Below are positions 16,596 to 25,571 of a DNA stretch of 64,000 nucleotides, piece by piece (the first letter of the stretch is position 1; each line of letters opens with the position of its first letter). Both the position numbers and the translations under genes were made by a program. The notes under the pieces were generated by a model. It searched no databases and had not been told where the DNA came from. It was given only the letters and a program-made list of their open reading frames with translations. Origin of the DNA: Enterococcus mediterraneensis (GTDB lineage: Bacteria > Bacillota > Bacilli > Lactobacillales > Enterococcaceae). The stretch lies in assembly GCF_900604485.1 (NCBI RefSeq), contig NZ_UWOP01000002.1, positions 62,001-126,000 of the forward strand, read 5' to 3'.

Positions 16596-18389
16596 ATGAT
16601 TTTAGAACAAATTCATGACCCACAGGATTTAAAAAAACTGACGAACGAAGAATTACATACGCTCGTGGATGAGGCGCGGGAGGCATTGTTGCAAAAGGTC
16701 AGCCGGCATGGTGGGCATAATGGACCAAATCTAGGTGTAGCGGAAATGACAGTGGCTTTACACTACGTTTTTGATTCTCCAAAGGATAAAATTATTTTTG
16801 ACGTATCTCACCAATCCTATTTCCATAAAATGCTGACAGGACGGGCACAAGCCTTTATTGATCCTGCACATTACGATGACGTTTCAGGTTATACCAACTC
16901 CAAAGAAAGCGAACATGATCTATTTACAGTCGGTCATACGTCTACATCACTTGCTTTGGCAAGCGGCGTCGCAAAAGCGCGGGATTTAAAAGGCGAAGAC
17001 GATAACGTTGTCGCGATCATCGGGGACGGTTCTTTGTCAGGCGGTTTGGCCTACGAAGGCTTGAACAATATCATTGAGCTGGGGACAAACACGATCGTGA
17101 TCGTCAATGACAATGATCAATCCATCGCGGAAAACCACGGCGGTCTTTATCGTAATCTGCGGGAATTGCGGGCGTCAAACGGACAGGTAGAAAACAACTT
17201 TTTTAAAGCATTAGGCTTTGAATATCATTATCTTGATAACGGAAATGATCTAGACGCGTTGATCGCGTTGTTCCAACAAGTAAAGGATACAGATCATCCT
17301 GTGTTGCTGCACATCCATACTATCAAAGGAAAAGGCTTCAAATTTGCAGAGGAAAACCGTGAAAAATTCCACGCAGGCGGTCCTTTTAGTTTAGAGACCG
17401 GGGAATATCTTTCAGCCGGCAATAAAAAAGACACCTATAACAGTGTGACGACGGAATATCTGATGAAAAAAATGGCGGCTGATCCTACCATTGTAGCGGT
17501 AAACGCCGGAACGCCGATGGTTTTATTCAATCAAGAACAACGGGCAAAAGTCGGCAAACAATTTGTCGATGTCGGTATTGCGGAACAGCAAGCAGCGACA
17601 ATGTTAGCCGGGCTTGCGAAAAATGGTGTCAAACCAGTTTGGGCAGTCACTTCCACCTTTATGCAACGAAGCTTTGATCAGATTTCCCACGATTTGGCAT
17701 TGAATGATCTTCCAGGAACGATCTTGGTTTACGGAGCTTCTGTCCACGGGATGAATGACGAAAGCCATATAGGGATCTTTGATATTCCTTTTATGAGCCA
17801 CATCCCGAATGTAGTTTATCTGGCACCTACGAACAAAGAAGAATACTTGGCGATGCTGGATTGGTCTTTGGAACAAACGGATCATCCGGTTGCTATCCGG
17901 GTACCAGTCGGAGCGTTAAAGGAAACAGGAGTAGCTGACACCACTGATTATTCCCAACTTTATAAAAATCAAGTTACGAAAGTTGGTTCAAAGGTTGCTC
18001 TTGTCGGTGTAGGGAATTTTTATTCGTTAGCAGAAGAGATCGCCAAAGAATTGGATGCCAAGTATGAGATCCAAGCAACAATCATCAATCCTAAATTTAT
18101 TTCAGGACTTGATACAGATCTATTGGATCATTTAACAGACGACCATCAGCTAGTAGTTACACTGGAAGACGGGATCGTCGACGGCGGTTATGGTCAAACG
18201 ATCGCCAGCTATCTCGGCAATACCGATGTGAGGGTTCAAAATTATGGTTTGGAAAAAGCCTTCCATGATCGTTATAATGCAGCTGAACTATTGCAAGAAA
18301 ATGGTGTTACTGTTGAAAACATCACCGAACAAATCGTAAAAGCTCTGAAGGGTAAACATGTCCTGTCAGCAAACGAAAGTACTCGCTAA
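16596..18389 (+). CDS. 1-deoxy-D-xylulose-5-phosphate synthase-like enzyme
   Basis: A 597-residue thiamine-diphosphate enzyme of the DXS/transketolase group. DXS-like features are HGGHNGPNLGVAEMTVALH, FDVSHQSYFHKMLTGR, the ThDP motif GDGSLSGGLAYEGLNN (about 142-157), INDNDQSI-like VNDNDQSIAENHGG, and the C-terminal DVGIAEQQAATMLAGLA. In DXS this last motif has EQH, and here it has EQQ. I chose the ATG at 16596, 6 bases after AGAGGAGG. Enterococci make isoprenoids by the mevalonate route, so the product is more likely another sugar-ketose, thiamine- or pyridoxal-type precursor. It is controlled by a MerR-type promoter. Confidence 0.75.
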   Translation: MILEQIHDPQDLKKLTNEELHTLVDEAREALLQKVSRHGGHNGPNLGVAEMTVALHYVFDSPKDKIIFDVSHQSYFHKMLTGRAQAFIDPAHYDDVSGYTNSKESEHDLFTVGHTSTSLALASGVAKARDLKGEDDNVVAIIGDGSLSGGLAYEGLNNIIELGTNTIVIVNDNDQSIAENHGGLYRNLRELRASNGQVENNFFKALGFEYHYLDNGNDLDALIALFQQVKDTDHPVLLHIHTIKGKGFKFAEENREKFHAGGPFSLETGEYLSAGNKKDTYNSVTTEYLMKKMAADPTIVAVNAGTPMVLFNQEQRAKVGKQFVDVGIAEQQAATMLAGLAKNGVKPVWAVTSTFMQRSFDQISHDLALNDLPGTILVYGASVHGMNDESHIGIFDIPFMSHIPNVVYLAPTNKEEYLAMLDWSLEQTDHPVAIRVPVGALKETGVADTTDYSQLYKNQVTKVGSKVALVGVGNFYSLAEEIAKELDAKYEIQATIINPKFISGLDTDLLDHLTDDHQLVVTLEDGIVDGGYGQTIASYLGNTDVRVQNYGLEKAFHDRYNAAELLQENGVTVENITEQIVKALKGKHVLSANESTR

Positions 18390-18463
18390 AGTAAAGACAC
18401 GACAATAGCTGATCTTGTTTGAAAAGGATTTGAAGTTAAGTATAACCAGAAAGGCTGATAGAA

Positions 18464-18809
18464 ATGACGATCTCAGAAGCAGCACGGACGGATCTGACCG
18501 CCGTGACATTACGGTATTATGAACGAGTGGGACTGTTCCCGTCTATCAAAAGAAAAAACGGCGGCGTTCGGGATTATTCTGAAGAAGATATCGAATGGAT
18601 AGAATTCATCAAGTGTATGCGCAGTGCAGGGTTAAGTGTTGAGTCATTGATTGAATATACATATCTGTTATCAACAGGGTACAGAAACCCAGACAGCCCG
18701 CAAACAACTATTGATAGAAGAAAGAGAACAATTAGTGTTGAAATATCAAGAATTAGGCAGAACACTGGAACAATTGAATAAAAAAATCGCTCATTACGAC
18801 AAAATCTAG
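18464..18809 (+). pseudogene. MerR-family regulator, frameshifted
   Basis: The N-terminal HTH is intact (LTAVTLRYYERVGLFPSI, VRDYSEEDIEWIEFIKCMRSAGL). The original frame runs to a stop at 18781, but from about 18699 the +1 frame reads KQLLIEEREQLVLKYQEL and then NKKIAHYDKI with a TAG at 18807. This is the expected MerR dimerisation helix. One extra C in the CCC run at 18697-18699 explains the break. It is either a real frameshift mutation or a sequencing error. Intact, it would be the natural regulator of the 19-bp-spacer promoter at 16543. Confidence 0.75.
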
Positions 18810-18810
18810 G

Positions 18811-18984
18811 AAAAACAAAATTTACAGTACGAACGTTCATAGAAGGACTACGTCAAGAATAGTGCAAAAAGAGTGGGGATCGACTTCTGAAGATATCTCA
18901 AGTGCCGTCGTCTTTGCTATCGATATGCTGGGCTGGATGTCAGTCAGCAATATAGTCGTACGACCAAAAACACAAGAAGTGTAG
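18811..18984 (+). pseudogene. Short-chain dehydrogenase/reductase remnant
   Basis: Directly after the MerR stop one frame reads KFTVRTFIEGLRQE and hits a stop. A different frame then reads KEWGSTSEDISSAVVFAIDM, continues to SVSNIVVRPKTQEV and stops at 18982. Both parts match the second half of a short-chain dehydrogenase (the post-YxxxK helix and the C-terminal segment). The Rossmann N-terminus and middle are deleted. MerR plus SDR pairs are common, so this was probably the regulator's partner. Confidence 0.65.
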
Positions 18985-19083
18985 CGTCGCAAAACTCTCA
19001 TTTAACAAGCGCATCTTTTTGCAAAAAAACCATCCAGTGCTATAACTAAATATGAACCTTTAATAGATGGAAGGAGTTTTTTC

Positions 19084-20196
19084 ATGTCTACACTAAAAAA
19101 TAGTCTTACCTTTAAACGTGGATTATCTTTAAAAAACCGTATCGTCATGGCACCTATGACGACCAAAATGTCTTTTTATGATGGTGTGATCACCAAAGAT
19201 GAACGAGAATATTATGGACTGCGGTCTGGAGAGGTGGGCGCTGTCATCACCGGAGCAGCTAACGTACAAGCAAACGGTAAAGGCTGGGAAGGGGAATTAG
19301 GGGTCTATGATGACCGCTTTATTCCTGGATTAGCCAAACTTGCGGCGACGATCAAACAAAACGGCACAAAAGCGATCCTGCAGATTTTTCATGGTGGACG
19401 GATGACAAACTCTGAAATTTTGCGGAACACGCAACCAATCGCCCCCAGTGCAGTTCCAGCAGAACGGGAAAATGCCGAAACACCGCGAGAAATGCCTTCT
19501 GAAGAGGTCTTTTTGCTGATTGAGAATTTTAAAAAAGCTACGATCAGAGCAATCAAAGCCGGTTTTGACGGTGTGGAACTTCATGGGGCTAATACCTATT
19601 TGATCCAACAATTCTTTTCGCCTCATTCCAATCGACGGACGGATGAATGGGGTGGTAGTTTAGAAAAAAGATATCACTTCATCGATCTATTAGTAGATGC
19701 TGTGACAGAAGCGGTAGACAACAGCGGCGTGAAAGATTTCATCGTAGGCTATCGTTTTTCTCCTGAAGAATATGAAACTCCCGGGATCCGTTTTGAAGAT
19801 ACACTGTACTTAGTAGATCATTTGGCAGATAAACCATTAGATTATCTGCATATCTCATTGAATGATTGTAGCCGCGTGTCCGTTAGTGAGGAATACCAAG
19901 AAAAGCCGATGATCCAATACGTTCATGAAAAAATCAAAGGACGGGTACCATTGATTGGAGTAGGAGATGTCCGCTCCAAAGCAGATGCAGAAGAAGTATT
20001 GCAGTATGCGGAAATGGTGGCAATCGGCCGCTCGATCCTGATCGATCCTCATTGGCCAAGCAAAGTTTTGAACAATCAAGAAGAACTTTTACGAACCAAG
20101 ATTTCCCAATATGACCGTGAAGAATTGTTACTAGGAAATGGCGTTTGGGAATTTCTTGAAGGTATGATGCCAGAACGCTTGATCGAAGAAAAATAG
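19084..20196 (+). CDS. NADH:flavin oxidoreductase, Old Yellow Enzyme family
   Basis: A 370-residue FMN-dependent TIM-barrel oxidoreductase. Seen are the KNRIVMAPMTT start, GVELHGANTYLIQQFFSPHSNRRTDEWGGS (the HGA-Y-L-QF-SP-N-R-D-YGGS-type signature, about 165-195) and the FMN phosphate loop at VGDVRSKADAEE to MVAIGRSILIDP. There is no C-terminal FeS or second flavin domain, so it is the short OYE type that reduces enones or other activated double bonds. The start has AAGGAG upstream. The physiological substrate is unknown. It lies downstream of the decayed MerR/SDR pair. Confidence 0.88.
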   Translation: MSTLKNSLTFKRGLSLKNRIVMAPMTTKMSFYDGVITKDEREYYGLRSGEVGAVITGAANVQANGKGWEGELGVYDDRFIPGLAKLAATIKQNGTKAILQIFHGGRMTNSEILRNTQPIAPSAVPAERENAETPREMPSEEVFLLIENFKKATIRAIKAGFDGVELHGANTYLIQQFFSPHSNRRTDEWGGSLEKRYHFIDLLVDAVTEAVDNSGVKDFIVGYRFSPEEYETPGIRFEDTLYLVDHLADKPLDYLHISLNDCSRVSVSEEYQEKPMIQYVHEKIKGRVPLIGVGDVRSKADAEEVLQYAEMVAIGRSILIDPHWPSKVLNNQEELLRTKISQYDREELLLGNGVWEFLEGMMPERLIEEK

Positions 20197-20216
20197 AATT
20201 TTCAAATTTCTAGAAA

Positions 20217-20263
20217 AACCCTAGTAGAGGACCAATCTCTAAAAATGGTCTTATACTAGGGTT
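20217..20263 (+). terminator. Long hairpin after the OYE gene
   Basis: AACCCTAGTA and TACTAGGGTT form a perfect 10-bp outer stem, and GACCA/TGGTC continues it inside. The U-tract is poor (only AT-rich sequence follows), so it may be a terminator needing help or an mRNA-stabilising structure. Confidence 0.5.
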
Positions 20264-20347
20264 AAATAATATATTCAACTATTTAATCAACTTTCAGCTG
20301 CAACTGGAAGATACAAGTGTTTAATTTGTTTTAACTTATTTATAGAG

Positions 20348-20695
20348 TTACTTCATATGCTTCCGTATTTTATCTGGAATCATCACTACTTCGGTTATTA
20401 GATCAACCGGTTTATAGTTGGTATCGATACATTCTTTCCAATATTCCAGATGCTTCTTGTCGATCCAGTTTTCAGAATCTTCTACATTCAGACCTACTGG
20501 ATTCTGAATAGAATACCAATACAAAAATTCTTGACCATCTAATTCCTCTCTAAAAATTGTCTCTACATACATTTTTTCTCGCTCCAATGTAAGCAGCATT
20601 TCTTCCATATTATCTTTGAGAAATTTCAACCATTTATCAACCTGCTTAGTTTTTCCCTCTTTTACTTTGAATCTAGTTAGTTCAACTTGGGTCAT
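20348..20695 (-). CDS. Small hypothetical protein (DUF6176-like)
   Basis: A 115-residue soluble protein starting MTQVELTRFKVKEGKTKQVDKW, with the beta-strand/helix pattern of antibiotic-monooxygenase-like dimeric alpha/beta proteins and a central FLYWYSIQNP. It recalls the small family annotated DUF6176; I am not certain. An AGAGGTG-like site precedes the ATG. It stands alone between a long hairpin and a divergent regulator, and its function is unknown. Confidence 0.6.
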   Translation of the reverse strand: MTQVELTRFKVKEGKTKQVDKWLKFLKDNMEEMLLTLEREKMYVETIFREELDGQEFLYWYSIQNPVGLNVEDSENWIDKKHLEYWKECIDTNYKPVDLITEVVMIPDKIRKHMK

Positions 20696-20909
20696 AACAG
20701 TACACCTCTTGTTTTAGGGTTAGTCTATCATAAATTATCTGTTATGCTATTATTTTAATGAGAGGTTTTAAATGTGATGGAATGAGCCTATAAAAATTGT
20801 GGATACGCTAATGTAAAAGGATTTTGACAAACAAAAACCAGGATGTACAAGGTATTTGCTAGATATGTGGGATTCATTATGACATGATGATCACGAAAGG
20901 AGAAGAGAT

Positions 20910-21317
20910 ATGGAGATCGGCAAAAAATTAAAAGAAGCACGGGCAAGCAATAAATTTACTCAAGAATATGTAGCAGAAAAGATCAATGTCTCACGGCAGA
21001 CAATTTCAAATTGGGAGAATGAGAAATCTTATCCTGATATCATCAGCGTTATCAAATTGAGTGATCTTTACCAAATAAGTCTGGACAATTTATTGAAAGG
21101 AGATCAGGAGATGATGGCACATTTAGAAGAAAGCACTAATATCGTCAAAAGCAATCAAAAATTGATTGGAGCAATCATTGTTCAAATCATTTTAATTGGA
21201 TTCTTCATTCTTGTTGGCCGCTTTATTCCGGAAAATGAATATTATCTGGCAGGAGTATTTTGTCTAGTTGTGATCAGCTCGTCATTTTTACTCTATCAAA
21301 TAATAAAAAAACTGTAG
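20910..21317 (+). CDS. XRE-family regulator with C-terminal membrane segments
   Basis: A 135-residue protein. Residues 1-60 form a canonical helix-turn-helix (MEIGKKLKEARASNKFTQE, VSRQTISNWENEKSYP). Two hydrophobic segments follow (about 88-104 and 110-130), so the DNA-binding domain is tethered to the membrane. The start has GAAAGGAG upstream. The next gene, 10 bases away, is a small membrane protein, and the pair may form a regulator-effector unit. No nearby target is evident. Confidence 0.8.
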   Translation: MEIGKKLKEARASNKFTQEYVAEKINVSRQTISNWENEKSYPDIISVIKLSDLYQISLDNLLKGDQEMMAHLEESTNIVKSNQKLIGAIIVQIILIGFFILVGRFIPENEYYLAGVFCLVVISSSFLLYQIIKKL

Positions 21318-21327
21318 GAGGAAAAAA

Positions 21328-21657
21328 ATGAAAGGACAGTATATTTCTTTAGTAAGCGCGGCGGCTGTTGCGTTGGTAGGCATGATCACGATTATTTATC
21401 AAATCTACCAAATCGTTGTGATTGATGCGAAAGCCCGTAATTTGAAACACCCTAAGTTTTGGGGGTTATTAGCGATGAACGGCAATAATTCCAGTGGGAT
21501 ATTAATGTATTTGATTGCTAGAAGAAAATATCCCATCGTGGCTCTTTCTGATGCAAAACGAGCAGATATCGAAAAACGGAAAAAAGCAGCGGGAATCGGG
21601 CTGATTTTTCTAGCTGTTGGCTCCATTGGGCTGATCATATCTAGTTTGTTTTTTTGA
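21328..21657 (+). CDS. Small membrane protein of unknown function
   Basis: A 109-residue protein with an N-terminal membrane segment (about 8-28) and a C-terminal one (about 88-108). The loop between them is basic (KHPKFWGLLAMNGNNSSG). GGAGGA precedes the ATG closely. It is co-transcribed with the membrane-tethered XRE regulator. I recognise no family. Confidence 0.65.
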   Translation: MKGQYISLVSAAAVALVGMITIIYQIYQIVVIDAKARNLKHPKFWGLLAMNGNNSSGILMYLIARRKYPIVALSDAKRADIEKRKKAAGIGLIFLAVGSIGLIISSLFF

Positions 21658-21786
21658 ATATTTCTATAAGTCTTTTAAAAGTTTTTATAGAAACGCCACA
21701 CTATGCCAATAGTTGTCGAAATTTTCAGTTATTCCACAAACGTAGATTTTCTGATATGATAGTCAGTGCTATGAGGAGGAAAAATA

Positions 21787-22857
21787 ATGAAAAAATTGAT
21801 AAAGATTATTGGTGGTTTAGTGTTAGCAGTTGTTTTGGTTTTTGGTGTCTATCTGGCTTATTTATTTTTAAGCTACGATCGGTTGCCGGATAATCAAAAA
21901 TTGTCTGTTGAGCATCAGCAATCCAATACATTACAAGTAGATACGACTTATAAAGCACTGACTTTCAATATCGGTTTCGGTGCTTACTCGCAAGATTTTA
22001 GTTTCTTTATGGATAACGGAAAGTATTCCCGTGCGTATGACGAAGCAGAAGTAAAGAAAAACATGACCGGTATTACAAAAGCCGTAGCGTCTGCAGATCC
22101 GGATATCGCCTTCTTTCAGGAAGTTGATGTAGAAGGGGACCGTTCCCGACACGTTGATCAAGTCGCTTGGCTGGAAAACAACTTAAATGGTTATTCTAGT
22201 GTGTTTGCCCAAAACTATGATTCAGCTTATCTATTTTATCCCTTTACCCAACCTATTGGACAAGCTAAATCAGGATTAGTTTCTCTTGCGAAGGCAGAAA
22301 TCACCGGAAGTACCCGGTATTCTTTGCCGATTGAAACGAATTTCAATAAATTTTTTGACCTTGATCGAGCATTTTCAGTCACGCATGTTTCAGTAGCAAA
22401 CAATAAGACATTAGCGATGATCAATCTCCATTTGTCCGCCTTTACAAAAGATCCAAAAGTCCATGAAGCACAGTTGACAAAATTATTTTCTAAAATGACC
22501 GAGGAATATGAAAAAGGACATTACGTGATCGTTGCTGGTGATTATAACCATGATTTGTTAGGGAACAGTCCGGAAATCTTTGGCACGAGAAAAGAAAGAG
22601 AGACTTGGACACATCCATTTCCTTCAGAGAAATTGCCAGCACATTTTTCGATCCCGACTGATGACTTGAAAAAAGCTAAAGTCCCTTCTGTACGGGCATC
22701 AAATATTCCTTACGATCCCGAAAAAAGTTATGTTTCTCTCGTAGATGGCTTTTTAGTTTCCGATAATATCAATATCAAAAAAGTCCAAGTATTAAATCAA
22801 CAATTCATGAATTCCGATCACAATCCAGTAGTTATGGAGTTTCAACTTACGAAGTAG
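21787..22857 (+). CDS. Membrane-anchored endonuclease/exonuclease/phosphatase family protein
   Basis: A 356-residue protein with one N-terminal membrane helix (about 5-28) and an extracellular EEP-fold domain. Catalytic landmarks are TFNIGFG (about 57-63), FFQEVD (metal-binding Glu, about 105-110), INLHLSAF, VIVAGDYNHD (about 248-257) and the terminal SDHNPVVMEF. The family includes DNase I-like nucleases, sphingomyelinases and phosphoinositide phosphatases; the substrate cannot be read here. An AGGAGG-type site precedes the ATG. It is monocistronic with its own terminator. Confidence 0.82.
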   Translation: MKKLIKIIGGLVLAVVLVFGVYLAYLFLSYDRLPDNQKLSVEHQQSNTLQVDTTYKALTFNIGFGAYSQDFSFFMDNGKYSRAYDEAEVKKNMTGITKAVASADPDIAFFQEVDVEGDRSRHVDQVAWLENNLNGYSSVFAQNYDSAYLFYPFTQPIGQAKSGLVSLAKAEITGSTRYSLPIETNFNKFFDLDRAFSVTHVSVANNKTLAMINLHLSAFTKDPKVHEAQLTKLFSKMTEEYEKGHYVIVAGDYNHDLLGNSPEIFGTRKERETWTHPFPSEKLPAHFSIPTDDLKKAKVPSVRASNIPYDPEKSYVSLVDGFLVSDNINIKKVQVLNQQFMNSDHNPVVMEFQLTK

Positions 22858-22862
22858 AATCT

Positions 22863-22889
22863 ACCATCCGTTTATGCGGGTGGTTTTTT
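22863..22889 (+). terminator. Rho-independent terminator
   Basis: ACCATCCG pairs with CGGGTGGT (one G-U) followed by six T residues, directly after the EEP gene. Confidence 0.8.
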
Positions 22890-23026
22890 ATTTGCAGAAA
22901 AAGAGACTGCTAACTTTTTGGATTGATTTTGCTGTGTTTATAGAGCTAAACCATTACTTTTGTCTATCCATCTGCAACCGCTTGCGGTATAATAATGAAA
23001 GTGTTTTATTGAAGTTGGAGGAGTAT

Positions 23027-24172
23027 ATGATTAATCGTAAAAAAACAGTTCCAGTTCTGATCATTTTGATCAATTTTTTGCTTTACATCAGTTTAGGTCT
23101 GCCTGATGCGGTGATGGGCAGCGCGTGGCCGATCTTGCGGTTGGATTTTGGATTAGATTTATCTGCCGTCGGATACTTGACGATGATTGGTGTTGTTTTC
23201 TCATTCTTATCGACATTGGTTTATCCGCGTCTTGCTCGAAAACTTACATCAGATCAGTTTATGTTCTGGAGCATGATCTCTGTTTTGATTGGACTGGTAC
23301 TCATGCTTGCAGGAAATGCTGTTCCGTTATTGGTAGCTTCCTGCGTTTTCCTTGGTATAGGGCAAGGTGCCATTGATATTGCAGTGAATAATTTTGCCGC
23401 AAAACATTTCTCAAGCGGCATGATGAGTGTGCTGCATGGCTGTTATGGGGTAGGGATCACGTTGAGCTCATTGATCATTGCTGTAGCTTTGGATACGAAT
23501 TTTTCTTGGCGGGGCGGGGTCATCTTGATTGGACTCTTACAGCTGGTGATTCTTGTTGTGTTTTTTATCAACCGCAGACATTTTCGCGAAAAGGACGAAC
23601 AGAAAGAGACTGCTCAAGAAAAAATACATTTTGGCAAATTGGATATATTGATGATCGCTTTTTATTTTGCCTATGCATTAGAGGTGATCATTGGGAAGTT
23701 TCTTTCCAGCTATCTAGTAGATTTTCTTGCCATGCCTTCCACACTTGCGGCCACCATGGCGACGATCTATTGGGGCGGTTTGATGGTTGGCCGTTTTGTC
23801 ACCGGGATCACTACAAGGATTCTTTCAGATAAAACCGTGCTCTTTTTACATCTTTTTTTGACTTGTGGAGCGGTAAGTTTGCTTTATATCCAGCATAATG
23901 CGATATTTGGAATCGCAAGTTTTCTGTTAGGTTTCGGGCTTTCTGCCGTGTATCCATTGATGATGATGGTGCCATATAAGCTTTACAGTGGGGCAAAAGC
24001 AACACAAGCAGTCAGTTTTAATGTTGCCGGCTGCCAAGCAGGGATGGTCGTTCTTCCAATCGTTTTTGGTGTTGGCTACGAACGGATCGGGCTGCAATGG
24101 TTCCCACCGTCGATCCTGCTATGCGGGGTAGTAATGATCGTTATCGCCAGTATCGTTTTTAAAAAATTATAG
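23027..24172 (+). CDS. MFS transporter
   Basis: A 381-residue permease with 12 predicted membrane segments. It begins MINRKKTVPVLIILINFLLY and carries LPDAVMGSAWP after helix 1, resembling sugar/drug-type MFS carriers of the FucP/YfkF-like kind. I chose the ATG at 23027 because TTGGAGGAG lies just upstream; the long N-terminal extension of the open frame is not translated. The substrate is unknown. A TATAAT at 22988-22993 may be its -10. It is separate from the EEP gene by a terminator. Confidence 0.8.
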   Translation: MINRKKTVPVLIILINFLLYISLGLPDAVMGSAWPILRLDFGLDLSAVGYLTMIGVVFSFLSTLVYPRLARKLTSDQFMFWSMISVLIGLVLMLAGNAVPLLVASCVFLGIGQGAIDIAVNNFAAKHFSSGMMSVLHGCYGVGITLSSLIIAVALDTNFSWRGGVILIGLLQLVILVVFFINRRHFREKDEQKETAQEKIHFGKLDILMIAFYFAYALEVIIGKFLSSYLVDFLAMPSTLAATMATIYWGGLMVGRFVTGITTRILSDKTVLFLHLFLTCGAVSLLYIQHNAIFGIASFLLGFGLSAVYPLMMMVPYKLYSGAKATQAVSFNVAGCQAGMVVLPIVFGVGYERIGLQWFPPSILLCGVVMIVIASIVFKKL

Positions 24173-24176
24173 GACA

Positions 24177-24225
24177 AAAACTGCGATGCCATGTTTGATC
24201 TACTCAACACAGGTATCGCAGTTTC
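24177..24225 (+). terminator. Rho-independent terminator
   Basis: AAACTGCGAT pairs with ATCGCAGTTT around a long loop. It closes the MFS gene. Confidence 0.65.
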
Positions 24226-24238
24226 TTTAAATATTCTC

Positions 24239-24267
24239 AAAAGAGCTTGATTAAAAGAAGCTCTTTT
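24239..24267 (-). terminator. Terminator of the MetE-like gene
   Basis: AAAAGAGCTT and AAGCTCTTTT form a perfect stem. It overlaps the stop of the minus-strand gene and could work in both directions. Confidence 0.6.
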
Positions 24268-25401
24268 TTATTTTCCCCAAACCTCTTCAGCGATTTCTTG
24301 TAGAAGTTTGATTTTGTTCCATTGTTCATCTTCTGTCAATTTGTTTCCTTCTTCCGTCGACGCAAAACCGCATTGAGGGCTGATAGAAAGATTTTCCAGC
24401 GGGACATATTGAGTTGCTTCTTGGATTCGGGCTTTAACGGCTTCTTTGTCTTCTAATTCCGGTGTTTTAGAGGTTACCAAGCCTAAAACGACTTTGCTGT
24501 CTGGATTTGACCAATAGCGTAATGGTGAGAAGTCGCCAGCGCGGTCTGTATCATATTCTAAAAAGAATCCGTCATAGTTTGTTGCAAAAAGTTCTTCAGC
24601 GATTGGTTCGTAACCGCCGGAAAACAGCCATGAAGAAGCATGATTGCCGCGGCAAATATGTGTAGTAATCGTCATATCATCCGGTTTGACCGCCAGCGCT
24701 TGATTGATAATATCAGTACAAATTTTTGCCACGTCTTTATAATCGATTCCTTTTTCTTTCAATTCAGCTTGTTTGCTGCTATCAGCTAAAAAGGCCCAGT
24801 TAGTATCGTCAAATTGCAGATAACGACAGCCTAATTCATAAAAACGAGTCACTGTTTTTTGATAAGCTTGTGCTAGGTCATTGTAAAATTCAGTCAGGTC
24901 TGGATACACTTCTCTGATTTTTGAAGTACCGTCATTTGCCAATAATTCTTGACGTAAAAGCATAGTTGGACTTGGAATCGTTGCTTTCGCCATATGGTCA
25001 CCGTCTTCAGCTACCGACTTCAAATAGGAAAAATCCGCAAAGAAGGGGTGATCTTCATTGAATGCGACTTTATCGACCACACGAACATTATAGGAAGGGG
25101 CCGCTTTTCCGTGGAAATGCTGATTGTAGCCAGTTTCGGGAACATAGCCTTCAACCCCGTTTAAATTTTCTAAGAAATCAATATGCCAAAATCCTCGGCG
25201 AAATTCACCGTCAGTGATCCCTTTCAAGCCTAGCGCTTTTTGTTTTGCTGCTAAATCGCTGATTGCTTCGTCTTCCAATGCCCGTAATTCAGACTGCGGC
25301 ATTTGCCCTTGAGCCGTAAGCTGGCGCGCTTGTTTTATTTTTTCGGGTCTTAAAAAACTTCCCACATGATCCACTGTAAATGGCACTTTTTTAACAGACA
25401 T
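24268..25401 (-). CDS. Cobalamin-independent methionine synthase-like protein (YxjG/YxjH type)
   Basis: A 377-residue protein matching the C-terminal catalytic half of MetE only. It has VDHVGSFLRP near the start, GITDGEFRR, LQFDDTNWAFL, and the zinc ligands in THICRGNHAS and SPQCGFAS. Proteins of this short type (B. subtilis YxjG/YxjH) are thought to methylate homocysteine with a donor other than the polyglutamyl folate. Enzyme identity is inferred. Monocistronic, with no S-box or T-box seen upstream. Confidence 0.8.
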   Translation of the reverse strand: MSVKKVPFTVDHVGSFLRPEKIKQARQLTAQGQMPQSELRALEDEAISDLAAKQKALGLKGITDGEFRRGFWHIDFLENLNGVEGYVPETGYNQHFHGKAAPSYNVRVVDKVAFNEDHPFFADFSYLKSVAEDGDHMAKATIPSPTMLLRQELLANDGTSKIREVYPDLTEFYNDLAQAYQKTVTRFYELGCRYLQFDDTNWAFLADSSKQAELKEKGIDYKDVAKICTDIINQALAVKPDDMTITTHICRGNHASSWLFSGGYEPIAEELFATNYDGFFLEYDTDRAGDFSPLRYWSNPDSKVVLGLVTSKTPELEDKEAVKARIQEATQYVPLENLSISPQCGFASTEEGNKLTEDEQWNKIKLLQEIAEEVWGK

Positions 25402-25526
25402 AAAATAACCTCCATTTTTATTTATTTTGCTATTTTAATCCTAATAGGCAAGAAAGTAAATATTTAATTTTAAAATATTCGAATAGTAAAAAACATTCTG
25501 AAAATAAATTTAAACATGCCTGACAG

Positions 25527-25569
25527 AAAAAGCAGAGAAAGGATATCTATGATCCGATTCTCTGCTTGT
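25527..25569 (-). terminator. Terminator of the recombinase gene
   Basis: AAGCAGAGA and TCTCTGCTT form the stem and, on the minus strand, CTTTTTCTGT follows. Confidence 0.7.
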
Positions 25570-25571
25570 TT

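Noticed and set aside
25402-25526. S-box or T-box upstream of the MetE-like gene
   Set aside because: The upstream 125 bases are AT-rich and lack the conserved K-turn, specifier or T-box sequences.
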